A stretch of DNA of 64,000 nucleotides from Manduca sexta (GCF_014839805.1 NC_051134.1:8649170-8713169), one strand, 5' to 3'. Positions 45,642 to 57,611 are shown, counted from the stretch's first letter. Made by a program: numbers and translations. The notes: a model not told the origin generated them from the sequence alone.

Positions 45642-45955
45642 GAGAAAATTTATTCATTTTGAGAGTTTCCGTTGAATGCGCTACGTAAACGATTCAAGTT
45701 AAGCAACAATCATGTATAACAGAATTGTTCCTTTTAAAAAGTTCTACGAAATATAAAACAAAGTCCCTTGCCACATATGTGCGCCTGTCTGAACGCTATA
45801 AACTCATAAACTACCCAACATATTTTGATGAAATTTGACATGGAGATAATTCGAGCTCCTGGGAAGGATATAGGCTACTTTCTATCCTGGGAAAATATAT
45901 AACGTGAGTTTTATTCTAGAAAACCCGTTCATAGCAGCAAAGCCGCAAGCAATAA
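45642..45955 (+). mobile_element. Decayed Lep1-like Helitron, 3' part
   Basis: 'GAGTTTCCGTTGAATGCGC', 'AAAACAAAGTCCC'-like and 'GGGAAAATATATAACGTGAG' blocks are present. The terminal hairpin is degraded to AGCAGCAAAGCCGCAAGC. Confidence 0.6.
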
Positions 45956-46231
45956 ACATATAAAATGAATGAATTTTCTCCACAAATAAAATCGGTTGAA
46001 TACGTTAACACAGGTCGGTGACTCTGTGATTCGTTAAACGATATGTGGTTAAACGTACACCACTGTTGACTAATAATTTTAATATTAAAAAGCATTTTAC
46101 TGACACGAGATGATTTGAATATGCGGTCAGCAATAACTATAATCAGATTAGTGGAATAAAATCAATAAATGGCTTAACATGCGAGAAGAGGATAAAAGTA
46201 TGTGTCTTTTTGAATACAGTGTATTTATTGT

Positions 46232-46424
46232 AGCCAGTGTATACTAGACATAATATGACTTAACATCTCATGTCTTAGACGAGCGTAGTGGAATACCGAA
46301 CAATACTTAGTAATTGAAGGTGTTGGATGGTGTTTCTACTGTTTATGGGCGGTCGTATCGCCTACCATCAGGCGAACGGCAAGCTCGTCTCGTCATTCAC
46401 AGGAATAAAAAAAATAGTATGCAA
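46232..46424 (+). mobile_element. Dispersed retroelement RE1, 5' truncated
   Basis: It starts at 'TGTAGCCAGTGTATACTAG' and ends with CTCGTCATTCACAGG and an A-rich tail. The first ~90 bases of the family are missing, consistent with target-primed insertion. Confidence 0.75.
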
Positions 46425-46458
46425 GTACTTTTTACCTATGTAGGGACGTTATTTTTTT

Positions 46459-46705
46459 ATGCTTCGGTGGCGTAGTTGTATCACAATACGACTGCAGTGC
46501 TGAGGTCTCGGGGTCGATCCCCGAGTCGGGCAGTTATATTGGGTTTTTCTACTCAGTATCTGCCCGTAGTCTAGAATTTGTGCCCGATATGGCGATTAAC
46601 TTGTCCCTAACTCTTATTGGGACGGAATAAACACGGCGGAAAGTGGGTGCACTAGCAGCGTCTCTGCCTACCCTGGGATAAAAGGTATGACTGTATTTTT
46701 TCTTA
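46459..46705 (+). mobile_element. SINE-2 copy, plus strand
   Basis: The tRNA-like head has GGTCGATCCCCGAG (B-box variant), then 'CCCGATATGGCGATTAAC' and a 3' end GATAAAAGGTATG. Confidence 0.7.
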
Positions 46706-46717
46706 TGTTTTTTCTCA

Positions 46718-46767
46718 GCTGCTTATCAGTGTATTTTATTCTTAGATAAAATACACTGATAAGCAGC
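46718..46767. repeat. Perfect 22-bp hairpin with 6-nt loop
   Basis: The arms 46718-46739 and 46746-46767 are exact reverse complements. The loop is TCTTAG. It sits between the SINE-2 copy and an RE1 fragment. Confidence 0.95.
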
Positions 46768-46855
46768 AATAGGTTCTGAATGGTTTTGCTACTGTTCATA
46801 GACATGCCTGTCACTTACCCTCAGGCGAGCTAGTTGCTCTTTTCGTCAGCCATTT
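46768..46855 (+). mobile_element. Short RE1 fragment
   Basis: 'GGTTTTGCTACTGTTCATAG' and 'CTTACCCTCAGGCGAGC' match the end of RE1, with divergence. Confidence 0.4.
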
Positions 46856-47823
46856 GTACAAAACTAATCGACTCATTCGTTATATCAAAACTGACTATAA
46901 TGTGTCTGTACCATATACAGGCTTCATGTCGAATTTTCAATTGTAAATACATGTGTTGAATAAAAACCACATTAATGTCAATATATAAATGTATTTATGA
47001 GTTATGAGCCACAACAAACAGACAGGAAATTAGCGCTAACCTCCAAATGTAGCGTCGAATTTAGTAGTTTAGAAATTGTATGAAGGAATTAGAAACTACG
47101 TACCCATACTTTCTTTTATAATATGTGCTATGAAAAGTTATTGAGAGAGAAATATGTAAACAACACTAAAAACCAAAATATTTTGTAGTTCTTTTAACTT
47201 TTAGTCTTTTTTAATGTAATTTATATGTTTTTAATTTAATTATTTTAATTTTAACTATTGTCATAATGAGGTTTTACTTATTCCTCAGAATTTCTAATTC
47301 AGTTGTTAACAAATTTTCGTTCTTTTTGTGTTACGTTTTAGTCATTATAAAGAATTGCTACTGCTTCATAAATTATCGTGGCCGCCTTATACAGGTGTTA
47401 CCTTTAAATTTTTTTTTGGAACTTCTTGTTATGTGAAAAATATTGTAACAACTAATAGCTGTCATAAAATAAATAAATGAATGCATCCCAGTCCTGCGGT
47501 TTAGTTACGCAATTATTATAAAATATTTCTAGTTTGTCCCTCCATTTTTTCTTAGTCGCTTTGCTATGTAAACACTTATGCCAAAAAACATATTAAAAAT
47601 AATTTAAACATGTTCCATATGACATTCACCACTAAGACATCCAAATTACTATTAGGAATGAATAACCCATATAAAAATATTTAAAAAGTACATTACTAAT
47701 TATTATTAATTAACAGTAACAAAAAGCCCTTTAATTTATTTACTCATGAACTAATTTGCACCAGCTCAAAATTTAATATTCTGAGATCTAAGAAGTCTGC
47801 ATCAAAAACTCACCCAAGCAAAA
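46856..47823. other. AT-rich unique DNA, no recognised gene
   Basis: Nothing recognised. Confidence 0.4.
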
Positions 47824-47849
47824 TCTATACTATTATATAAAGCTGAAGA

Positions 47850-47906
47850 GTTTGTTTGTTTGTTTGTTTGTTTGTTTGTTTGTTTGTTTGTTTGTTTGTT
47901 TGTTTG
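47850..47906 (+). repeat. (GTTT)n microsatellite
   Basis: About 14 uninterrupted GTTT repeats lie near the Helitron 5' end. The 1.37-kb copy has only two or three at the same place. Confidence 0.95.
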
Positions 47907-47912
47907 AACGCG

Positions 47913-48895
47913 CTAATCTCAGGAACTACCGGTCCAAACCGAAAAATTTTTTTTACGTTGGATAGCCCTTTGTTCGTGGAGTGCTATAGGCTATATATCA
48001 TCACGCTATACCCAATAGGAGCGGGGCAGTAATGGCTAATCTCAGGAACTACCGGTCCAAACTGAAAAATTCTTTTTGCGTTGGATAGCCCTTTGTTCGT
48101 GGAGTGCTATAGGCTATATATCATCACGCTATACCCAATAGGAGCGGGGCAGTAATGGCTAATCTCAGGAACTACCGGTCCAAACTGAAAAATTCTTTTG
48201 CGTTGGATAGCCCTTTGTTCGTGGAGTGCTATAGGCTATATATCATCACGCTATACCCAATAGGAGCGGGGCAGTAATGGCTAATCTCAGGAACTACCGG
48301 TCCAAACTGAAAAATTCTTTTTGCGTTGGATAGCCCTTTGTTCGTGGAGTGCTATAGGCTATATATCATCACGCTATACCCAATAGGAGCGGGGCAGTAA
48401 TGGCTCATCTCAGGAACTACCGGTCCAAACTGAAAAATTCTTTTTGCGTTGGATAGCCCTTTGTTCGTGGAGTGCTATAGGCTATATATCATCACGCTAT
48501 ACCCAATAGGAGCGGAGCAGTAATGGCTAATCTCAGGAACTACCGATTCGAACTGAAAACATATTTTTGTGTTGAATAGTCCTTTGTTTGTGGAGTGCTC
48601 AAAGTTATATATCATCACGCTATGACCAATAGGAGCGGAGCAGTAATGGCTAATCTTAGGAACTACCGGTTTCAACCAAAAATTCGTTTTGTGTTGGATA
48701 GCCCTTTATTTGTGGACCGCTATAAGCTATATATCATCACGCTATGACCAATAGGAGCGGAGCAGTAATGGCTAATCTCAGGAACTACCGGTTTGAACTG
48801 AAAAAAATCTTTTTTGTGTTGGATAGCCCTTTGTTCCTGGAGTGCTATAGGCTATATATCATCACGCTATGACCAATAGGAGCGGAGAAGTAATG
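47913..48895 (+). repeat. Eight tandem 122-123-bp units inside the Helitron
   Basis: The unit start CTAATCTCAGG recurs at 47913, 48036, 48159, 48281, 48404 (variant CTCATC), 48527, 48650 and 48772. Units 1-5 are almost identical and share GGTCCAAAC and mostly GCGGGGCAG. Units 6-8 are diverged and carry GCGGAGCAG. Confidence 0.93.
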
Positions 48896-49220
48896 AAACA
48901 TGTTGCAAAAACGGGGAAAATTATGAGTTTTGAGAGCTTCCGTTGCCTGCGCTGCGTAAACGGTTAAAGTTATGCAACAATGATGTATGACGGGATTGTT
49001 TCACTTAAAAAGTTCTAAATAATAAAACAAAGTCCCCCGCTGCATCTGTCTGTTACGTGTTAAACTCAAAAACTACCCAACGAATTAAGATGAAATTTGG
49101 TATGGAGACAGTTTGAGACCCTGGGAAGAACATAGGCTCCCGGGAAACTACTATTTTTATAACGGAAAACTTTAGCTTGAAAAACTTTATAACGCGGGCG
49201 GAGCCGCGAGCAAAAGCTAG

Positions 49221-50339
49221 TAGGTAATAAAGTGCTAAGTAAATTTAATCAGCGTGGATATGGCACTCGAAACAATAGTAGTAAAAGGCGACAATGAAGC
49301 CTCGCCCCTACACCTTTGTTTCATTTCCTGATACTCAGATATTTTTTCGTACTCTAAGTAGACGCTGCAGAATGCATGGAGTGGGATTGTGATATTTCAC
49401 TATTGTTTTTTAGGAGCCTAACCATTTTCTGCAAAAAGAAGGCTTCTAATTGTTCTGGTTTTGATATTTGTATCACGCCAGGCCTTATTAGTGCGTATTT
49501 AGATTTTAGAGCCTTGTTTACTAATTACAAATATAAATATAATGCTATCCACAGTTTTTTCAATCTGGGTAGTAAATAAATATGTACTCATGCCTTTATT
49601 ATCGAGGCAAACGTAGCTTGTATACTGATTTTCTGAAATTATTTATCCCATGATATGATGGGACAACTGGACCTTATCACCAAATACGTAAGGCACAATA
49701 TTTCATCACTACACGATTTTTTTCTAATTAAAACCCATAAATCGTTCATGCAGAACGTAAACTTTAAAACCAAACCCTCGTGGTTTATACTAAATACACC
49801 AGCAGACCAACAGCATATTTCAGACAAATATCAAAACCCAAAACCATCTATAAAAACTGCCAATTGAATTGAAACAGGAGCAATCTCCACACTCGCGTCC
49901 AGATCACGTTATTAGGTATGACGGTGCCCGGCCCGGCACCGAACTGCAGATTTCAATAAAGCTCTCGACCTTTTGTTACGTGTGCTACCAATATTTGAGA
50001 GCCCACCACGCGCCAATATTAAAAGATTCATTTCTGAATGAGAACTCGTTCGTTTGAGCTCTGTTCCGTGCATGTAACCCGATATTGTTTAGAAAATTGA
50101 TTTGCTTTTTGATAGTTTCCCGTATATGGTTCTGATTCTTTTATGGACTTCTTTTTTGGAGTATTCTATCACAACTTGCTACTAATACTTTGGTATTGTT
50201 CATGTATATTAGTTAATTAGGTTCTACTGATGATTTGTCACTACTGGTCCTGTTTGGTTTCTAGCTAATTTACTGTCTTTACCAATGTTACAAAAATGTT
50301 TGTGGTCGCGAGTATGATGCTTGCTGCTTGCTTGCTTTG
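49221..50339. other. Unique DNA, no recognised gene
   Basis: Several short open frames on both strands (49376-50057) lack domains and splice context. Confidence 0.4.
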
Positions 50340-50584
50340 CTGGTGGTAGGATTCATTTTATATGCGCCTAGATAGCGATCATCGTACACAAATACTAAAA
50401 CCCTCCATAGTGGCCCAGGTAAGTGTATCGCGATCCGGGATCAGCCGGTTTATATCCAGTTTCAAAAGGGCTGCATAATTATGCCGAGTGGTAATCACCT
50501 CTCGTCAGTCGATATTCTATTGGACCCCACTCCACTTACCATCAGGTGCAGGGGGCCACTTTGTTGTGCACGTAAAAAAATATA
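50340..50584 (+). mobile_element. Dispersed retroelement RE2 copy
   Basis: 'GATCCGGGATCAGCCGG', 'ACCTCTCGTCAGTCG' and an A-run at 50575-50581 fit the family. Confidence 0.65.
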
Positions 50585-51239
50585 TTAGATTGGTTTCTGT
50601 GAATTAGGATTTGCGTGTACAAATAATGATCGTAATGGTGGGTTACGATTGTTTGCCAAAAGAATATCAATCAACATACGTACAACGTGAAAGATCATAC
50701 GAAATTCTGAAGTGTCGGAGCTCAAGCAAATGCAGTAACTTTTCCCAGGATAGAAATTAATAAAGAAGCCCACTGACTAATCACATTCAAACTCGCTTTA
50801 AATAATAATGTAAAACGAAGCAACCAAGAAACTTAAGATAACAAGAGTTCACATAACGATCAAAGAATTCCACCTGACCCGAAGGAAGTTTTAATGAATA
50901 TTCCATTCGACCCCGACTTGAGACTTTCATGATTTTTATATTGTAAAGTTTCGAACGCATTACCTATGCATTGTCTCCCGTTGGTACGCTTATTTAATTT
51001 TTATGGAGCGGGGATCCCTTGAAGACATCTGTTGGAAATTTTATTTTGTCTCGAACGTACATTTTGAGGTAACTTTCTTAGTAATTTAATATTTACGACT
51101 TTAGTACGTATATGTATGAGTATTTAAGTTATCAAATAAGATACTAATTGTATATTATTGCTACTGGAGTCAATGTTTGTCAATTTAAAATATATTTAAT
51201 TTTTAAATTTCAGAACTAAGTATTCAATAACAGAAAACA
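50585..51239. other. Unique DNA, no recognised gene
   Basis: Nothing recognised. Confidence 0.4.
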
Positions 51240-51500
51240 ATACTTTATTTATCACTTAGGCGAACAAAGCTGCACATGTAATACGTCAAAACAATGTATA
51301 AGAATAATAATTATTATTTCTAAATAACAAATAAAATTATTTATGCAACTATGGATATTTAAATAAGGGATAAAATTTATAAAGAGTACAAGGTACAAAC
51401 CGATGTAGTCAGCTCGGACTGGCAGGTAGGGGGAAATAAAAGGATAACGCGTCGCGATCCTCACCGGCGAGGACATGAGCCCTAACCTAGCTAACCTACC
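51240..51500 (-). mobile_element. RE4 copy, minus strand
   Basis: It runs from TTATTTATCACTTAGGCGAA through 'AATAATAATTATTATTTC' to 'CCCTAACCTAGCTAACC'. It is the mirror of 8826-9060, and its translated frame is shared with that copy. Confidence 0.55.
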
Positions 51501-52127
51501 AGCCTTTCATTAACTAAATGATGACTACCCGAAAAAGGAAGGCAGAAAGAAACTCTGATATATTTTGAAGCAAATAACCTCAAATTCTTTCCACATATCT
51601 TTTCGATTCAAACCATAGGCTGAGTTGTAAGTAAAGCCTTTCCCGATATGTAAAACATTAAAGACATCAGGTCAGTCACGTCTCCACTGAAATATTCAGA
51701 CGTTTGACGTGCAGGTGGCGATGATGCGCCATTGCGGCGGCTTCTTTATGCATGAGAAACGCTCGTGATTCTCAGATATGTGAACAAGATTGGAGAAAAG
51801 AGTATTTAGAATTAGATAGGACATGTTATAAGTGGATCTCCATACTAAATTTATGGAAGCAAAAATCCTATTTCTTACTCTTTTTCTCTTATAAATCTTT
51901 CTCTTTAATCATACAGCAGTGCTATGTAGTTTTTGTAATTCAAAGTGTTGGTTACAAATCGTCGCTGTTTATATATCTCCAACTGAATTTAAACTAATAA
52001 AACAACTGCAGCAACGCATCGTTCCGTAGAAAAAAAAATGATATAAATAGTTCAAATTCAAGTCAGTTTAATCTAAGATTACTTTTAATTCTAGCTTTGT
52101 AACAGAAAATTCGAAAAGGCTAAATAA
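51501..52127. other. Unique AT-rich DNA, no recognised gene
   Basis: The open frame at 51752-51997 has no domain or splice support. Confidence 0.4.
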
Positions 52128-52328
52128 AGCAAGATTCATTTCATTTTTACCTATTTCCACATCTACTTCATAATCTATTTGGCATTGGCGATCGCTACGT
52201 ACCTCCAATACATTTACATTTATATTGGTCCGAGGCGGGCCTCCCCACTCCCCCTCCGACGGTGAGGTCAATTCAATTACAATACTTTCCGTTACTTCGT
52301 ATTGTTCCCTCCCTTGATATCTCTTCAA
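52128..52328 (-). other. Candidate orphan exon, minus strand
   Basis: A frame of about 60 residues with coding-like composition (for example EVTESIVIELTSPSEGEWG and DYEVDVEI) ends at a donor-like GTAAAAATG (just before 52151). An acceptor-like TTTTGAAG lies at its left on the minus strand. No family is recognised and no partner exon was found nearby, so it may be an isolated exon of a gene outside the window, a pseudo-exon or chance. Confidence 0.25.
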
Positions 52329-52666
52329 AATTAAAGAGACATAAAAGAGGTTCCTTTTATGCTATTGAATTGTCTTATGTATACAAATTATTATAATATC
52401 TAAACCATATTAAGTCTTACTGATTTTATCTAACCAAATTCTCGGAGTATTATGTATATCAGTGAATTGATTTTCCATATTTAGTTTACAATTGACATAG
52501 GTTTCCAAAGGAGCTTACGGATGGTAATAACAAACTCAGGAAATATTTACGTTCTGGAAAATCGATGTGCGTACATTCAGGTGACTTTGTTTATATGAAA
52601 GAAATATAACGTACCTATTCACAATATGCTGTCTGTGTCACATACGATGTAATAAAAACATTTAGG
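52329..52666. other. AT-rich unique DNA, no recognised gene
   Basis: Nothing recognised. Confidence 0.4.
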
Positions 52667-52795
52667 CAGGTCAACATGGTAGGCAACAGCTTGGCTGTGC
52701 CTCTGGCATTGCTTTAGTGCATGGGCAGCGGATACTGCTTACCATCAAGCGAACCGCTCGCTCCTTTACCTACTAAGGCAATAAAAAAAATACTG
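52667..52795 (+). mobile_element. Dispersed retroelement RE3 copy with A-tail
   Basis: It contains 'GCTTGGCTGTGCCTCTGGC' and 'CTGCTTACCATCAAGCG' and ends GGCAATAAAAAAAATA. It matches the copy in ppk intron 3. Confidence 0.7.
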
Positions 52796-53639
52796 GATAG
52801 TATCCTAAACTACGGAATAGTAAACAAAAAACTCAATATAACATTATCCGTCCTTGCCCGATCTCGAGACCTCACCGCTAGTAAAATACAACTACATCGA
52901 GTCTAGAATTCAAACTGCCTACCAACCCTTCAACAAACAAATCCACTAAAACTTCGCAAAACTCCGAGCGCCTACAAGTTACCTGACGCAATGTTGTCAC
53001 GCTATGAATTATTCAGAACACAACCGGAACATCGTCTAATCTAGTTAATTCTGGAAGTTTCTGACAATAAATAATTAAGATACTTTTGATTGGACATTGG
53101 GGTTTGCTTTTTGAATATAATCTGTAAGGCAGTGGAATTGCGCGTTATTAGACCTTCGTTTAGAATATTTATGTATTTTTTATTTTTGTTAGAGCATGGC
53201 AAAATGAGCTTATTGCATCTAATGGTCTAGATTGATTGTTGATTGGCGAGAAGTTTGTGTCACTCGCCTTTTGAAACTTGTTTGCCGGCAGAAGCACTAG
53301 TAGGCATGAGCCTGTATATATCCGACTACGAAGAGGAACTGCCCGGAACGCAACATTCTTAACATTAAGGCGATACCTCAAGGTCCATTTTCATACATTT
53401 TGTTTCGGCTTTAATCTGGGTAACTAAACAAGTATTGGCAAGTAAAGAATTTAAATTCACGTCTAGTTAGTGATTAGTTCTCGCAGTTGAAAGAAAAACG
53501 TAAAAATAATTAACAATCATGGATATTTCGGCCTTTAAAATTTAATATGACGAAATTTTTCGCCAAGGTCCGTTCAATTGTATCGATTTATATATACATT
53601 TTTTATACAGAGAAGTATATAGGTTGACTTAATGCCAGA
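52796..53639. other. Unique DNA, no recognised gene
   Basis: The block 53270-53345 vaguely resembles RE2 but is too diverged to assign. Confidence 0.35.
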
Positions 53640-53790
53640 GACATTTGCTACCAGTCAACCCTAGGGTGGTCCTGAAAACGAGGTGAGTGCATTTGTCAAT
53701 GGTGAAATAATGTGTAATGAGACGAGTTTATCGCCATATCGGCTTTAAATTCAGTTCCCAGGTAACTAAAGTGTTTTTTTCAACCTAAAT
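53640..53790 (-). mobile_element. Decayed SINE-2 fragment
   Basis: 'TTTATCGCCATATCGGC' and 'GAGTGCATTTG' recall the 34.1-kb copy; the rest is degraded. Confidence 0.3.
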
Positions 53791-53833
53791 CTATTCTATT
53801 AGTTCTCCAATCTCGGAATCAAACTTGGTACTT

Positions 53834-53925
53834 CATGATGATTTCTTAAGTTTAAGCGAATGTTAGACATTTAGATTAAACTATTTTACGAATTTTATCG
53901 CGGTTTTAATATTTGGTACACCATG
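53834..53925 (+). mobile_element. Fold-back family fragment
   Basis: It shares 'GATTTCTTAAGTTTAAGCG', 'AATGTTAGACATTTAGATT' and 'TTTTATCGCGGTTTT' with the 28.8-kb element. Confidence 0.5.
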
Positions 53926-54430
53926 GTCCAAAACCTGACTGTCACTAAATCAATATGATGGTGATATCTATATAAGGGTATAAATCTTCTACAAACTCCC
54001 AATAGCATTCAATAGAATCCCTATAATCTATAGAGGAATTAGAGATAAGCGAATGAGGAATCGAACCCTGGACAGACGTACGTGAGACATTGATTGATTC
54101 ACCTTCATTCATACGCCATTATCCACCTATTTTGGCGTTTATAGCTGTCATTATGATCCGCATAATGAACCTTATTACGATAGCCATAAGGTTGGACATA
54201 AACGAAGAATTAAGGTGGTTGAAGGTAGAATGAGGTATCGAATTTGACAGCAAAATGGATGGATATCGTGACGTATTTATCATAAGAGCTGTCGTGGTTT
54301 AGTAGACAAGTCATTGCTTTTGAATGTGAAGGCGTGGCTTCAGATCTTCGTATGATATCGATTCTTATATTTTCTGTAATTTAGAATTCACTGAAAATGT
54401 AGGTTACGTTACTTCAATCCAATATAATAT

Positions 54431-54630
54431 AAAAATAATAATATCAGCCCTATATACTGTCCCAATGCTGGGCACGGGCCTGCTCTACTACTGAGAGGGA
54501 TTAGGTCTTAGTCTACCACGCTGGCCTCGGATCTCCGGATTGATAGACTTTACATACCCTCAAAATTCTTATTGAAAATATATCAAGTATGCATGTTTCC
54601 TCACGATGTTTTCCTTTACCGGTAAAGCAA
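54431..54630 (-). mobile_element. SINE-1, 5' truncated, minus strand
   Basis: 'CCCAATGCTGGGCACGGGCC', 'ACTGAGAGGGATTAGG' and 'CACGATGTTTTCCTTTACC' are present; the tRNA-like head is absent. Confidence 0.75.
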
Positions 54631-56157
54631 TGTAATATAAATTTATTATCAGTAATTGTAAGCATTTGACGCATTACTAGTTTCAACTTTTATTAATAAA
54701 TCCTCTGTTTACTTTAGTCGTCCAATACTTCACGTTTTAATTTCAGTATGACCAGGAATTAAACAGGAAATCCCCTATAAACCGCTTTTTCCGAGGATTA
54801 CATTGTAAGCGCATAAATTGGACGTAGTTCACCTGACGCGACCTGCGGCCCAGCTTAATGAACAAAAACTCCGCCGGTAATCTGACATGCTGGGGACCCC
54901 GGATTAATTGGCAACACAGAGCTGTGAATGCAGTGAATAAAATTGTAGGAATTTTTAGTACGATTTAATAACAGGATCGTCATTGTCAGATGCATTTGAG
55001 ATAAATTAACTATTTACATTTAAGCATTGAAAATATATAAGAATACTGGTTTATGTTTGTATTTTTATTTATAAAAAAAAAATCAAATTACTAAAGGCGA
55101 GTGTTTAAAAATATGCTATTTTCACTAAATTAAAATCTATAACATACAAAGCATTAACAAATGTCGAAGAATTTTTACTAAAATCTTTCCCGAACCAAAT
55201 CCAAGCCCCTTCGTCAAATACAATTAAATACGAAGAAATATAAAAGTCACTCTGTCAACTATACTCGCAAATAAACGTTAACCGAATAAGTATTTAGATT
55301 ACTAATACAATACGCTTACAAATAAGTTGAAGTTATTGTGTAATCCCTACTCTCATATCTTAAAAAAATATCCCACAAAATATCCCAAAAACATCAGTAA
55401 TACCCGCCTAAAGACAGTAAATCCCGCAGTAACCGACAAACGCTACAATCCGATGCCGTCCGAATGGCAATAACTCACTAATTGTAGACGTGTCGACCAC
55501 CTCAATACGCAGTTTATACACCACAAATCTCCAATACATTTTTATTGGACTCTACCACCTTCGGGCCCGAACGTGAGTGGAATTTTTAGAGGGAACGGCG
55601 TATAGTGGGGAAGATAGGGCGATGAAAAACGTACATTGTGGCGTTTTTTTTTTCAAATTTATTATTTTTATGAACTGGATGATATATGTAGATTAAATAA
55701 CAATAGCAGAGGCAAAAGGTGAAATTTTCAGAAAGAGAACCCGACACAACATATAGCTAATAATATGCATAATGCAGTCTACAAATCGTTCTAACGATAA
55801 ATACATCTGCATAAATTCTACATAAAGGAAAGTCGGTAGGAATTGGCTTATATGGACCCTTCGACACTGCTGCATAAAACTTTATTAAGATACGTATTTT
55901 TACTAATTACATACCAGGTTAGTAATATACATGTTTAACTGTTTATACCATGTCAATACACTAGTGATCTAGATACAAACATCTCGATTGGCTTTTACAA
56001 GCTTGCTGACTTTCTTTATACTGCGTCCTCACATATTTAGAAACCAGACAATACGAAGAAATAATTCCGTAACAAAGTCTCTTTAAGTTTACAAAGTCAA
56101 AAAAATCTAATATCTAACATCCCAACTGCTATTTATCACCTAAAATAGAGTACACCT
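54631..56157. other. Mostly unique DNA with a GC-richer patch
   Basis: No gene recognised. The patch at 54815-54935 (GCGACCTGCGGCCCAGC) is candidate regulatory DNA. Confidence 0.35.
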
Positions 56158-56280
56158 TAATGATTACTTATGTTTACGCAAACGTGAAACATCAAAATAA
56201 AACTATTTGCGGTTTTTATATTATAATTTTCTCCCAACATTTCGAAGACTGCCTTCGTGGTGACGGGGCGGACCACTATA
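56158..56280 (+). mobile_element. Fold-back family fragment
   Basis: 'GATTACTTATGTTTACGC', 'AATTTTCTCCCAACATTTCG' and 'AGACTGCCTTCGTGGTGAC' match the family. Confidence 0.5.
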
Positions 56281-56398
56281 CTTTAAAATCAACTCGACAC
56301 ACCAAATTCAAATCAAATAAACGCAACGTTTTCCATCACCAGTGTGCGTTGTACAATCGTGCCACGTGAACTGTATGATTTGTTTCCGATTTCCACAG

Positions 56399-56530
56399 AG
56401 CGTGTGCCAGCAGGTGACCGCTGCTGCCGACATGTTCCGGGAAATCACGGGTACCGGGAATATTATGACTATAAACTCTAGTGACTTTGTGGACAGTAAC
56501 TACGATAGACTGTGGTTTTATCCTTTTTGA
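56399..56530 (+). CDS. Candidate terminal exon of an unidentified gene
   Basis: A 43-codon frame follows an acceptor-like CGATTTCCACAG (ending 56398) and closes with TGA at 56528-56530. Composition is clearly richer in G and C than the flanks, with codon use that looks coding (AGC GTG TGC CAG CAG GTG ACC). The translation begins SVCQQVTAAADMFREITGTG and ends DRLWFYPF. I do not recognise the family and found no upstream exon; a partner could lie in the preceding kilobases or the segment may be a gene fragment moved by the adjacent repeats. Confidence 0.35.
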   Translation, partial: SVCQQVTAAADMFREITGTGNIMTINSSDFVDSNYDRLWFYPF

Positions 56531-56619
56531 GAGTAGGTGATTGTATAGTGTTCAAATTGTTATGTAGGTATGAAAGTTAGTTCTTTCTTGGGCACGAATC
56601 TTTAAAAAAACTATACGGA

Positions 56620-57070
56620 AATACAGTAAATAGTAAATATAAATGTTGTCAGTCAATTATCATTATGCTGTAGTCAGGGGAGTGTGCAATTCAGTCTCAA
56701 AGTATCGTACCCCAAAACGAACCCTTATAAGATCACTTTGTTGGTCGTCTGACTGTTTGTTCGTCTGTCTGTCAAGACCCTTTTTCTCCGGAACGCGTAG
56801 AAGTATCAAAAAAAATTACTTTATTTCAGTTGTGAAAAAAAAACACTTATAAGTCAACGCGATCAAAAGATATGACCGTTTATGGGCCATATTTTGCGAT
56901 TTTCTACTGGAATTAAAACCGATAGGGTAATTTAGCAAAAAGCTATGTATTACACCACATATAAAGAAAAATATCTCAAGATCGTAAATATGTACTTTAA
57001 TAACAAAAAAGCGTGTTTGTACGGAACCTTCATTTCACGAGTTTAACTAGCACTTCTCCGGTTTTTACCA
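56620..57070 (+). mobile_element. Common lepidopteran dispersed repeat (GTCTGTC / 'TTGTACGGAACC' family)
   Basis: It contains 'GTTCGTCTGTCTGTCAAGACC', 'TTCTCCGGAACGCGTAG', 'GATCAAAAGATATGACCG' and a 3' end TTGTACGGAACCTTC ... CTCCGGTTTTT, a widespread element as I remember it. The open frame at 56643-56852 runs through it and is not a gene. Confidence 0.6.
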
Positions 57071-57611
57071 TCTATACGCTGAAAAAAATACTATCCCACT
57101 TAATAATGCCTCACAAGAAATGCACCTGCATTCATATCAAATGGCTCAATCTAGCAAAGTGCTGAAGATCTCTCAAAGGATAAAATTTTAATTAAACCGA
57201 CAGAGGTTGCAACTCAAACTTCCTCTTACCTCTTATTAATATGCTGGATATTGCCGACTTGCATAAAACTAAGATGGAATGTGAATTATTGAACTGACTG
57301 GATGGTGTTTAATCCTAAAGTACGGTAGCTAATGAATTGATTTATTTGTTTATATATTAAACAAAATGTACGTATTCTCATCAAACATTTTTCCCACATA
57401 TATATGCCGGAAAACTTTGTGATTTAAGATAACAGTTTGTACTATGTACTTATTTTTTATATTATTATTAAGTATACAGAAAATTAAGTGACTACAAAAG
57501 CGAAAATATATTCAGTATAATTTAAAAAATATTTAGTTCCGTCAACAAAACTCTTATTATTAAATACACGTATTTTAAATACAGTAAGTAAAGTAATATA
57601 ATGATATTATC
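57071..57611. other. AT-rich unique DNA, no recognised gene
   Basis: Nothing recognised. Confidence 0.4.

Larger units (their letters stand above)
47824..49220 (+). mobile_element. Lep1-like non-autonomous Helitron (1.4 kb) with expanded tandem array
   Basis: 5' end TCTATACTATTATATAAAGC, then a (GTTT)n microsatellite (47850-47906), then eight 122-123-bp units (47913 to about 48895). The body follows with AACATGTTGCAAAAACGGGG and 'AAAACAAAGTCCCCCGC', and the 3' hairpin GCGGGCGGAGCCGCGAGC ends in AAAAGCTAG (CTAG 49217-49220). No replicase is encoded, so it would depend on an autonomous Helitron in trans. Confidence 0.85.

Noticed and set aside
48475..48675. Frame with repeated ISHYCSAPIG peptide
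   Set aside because: The peptide repeat is only the reverse translation of the Helitron tandem units.
56643..56852. 69-codon plus-strand frame
   Set aside because: It runs through a common dispersed repeat with GTCTGTC blocks.
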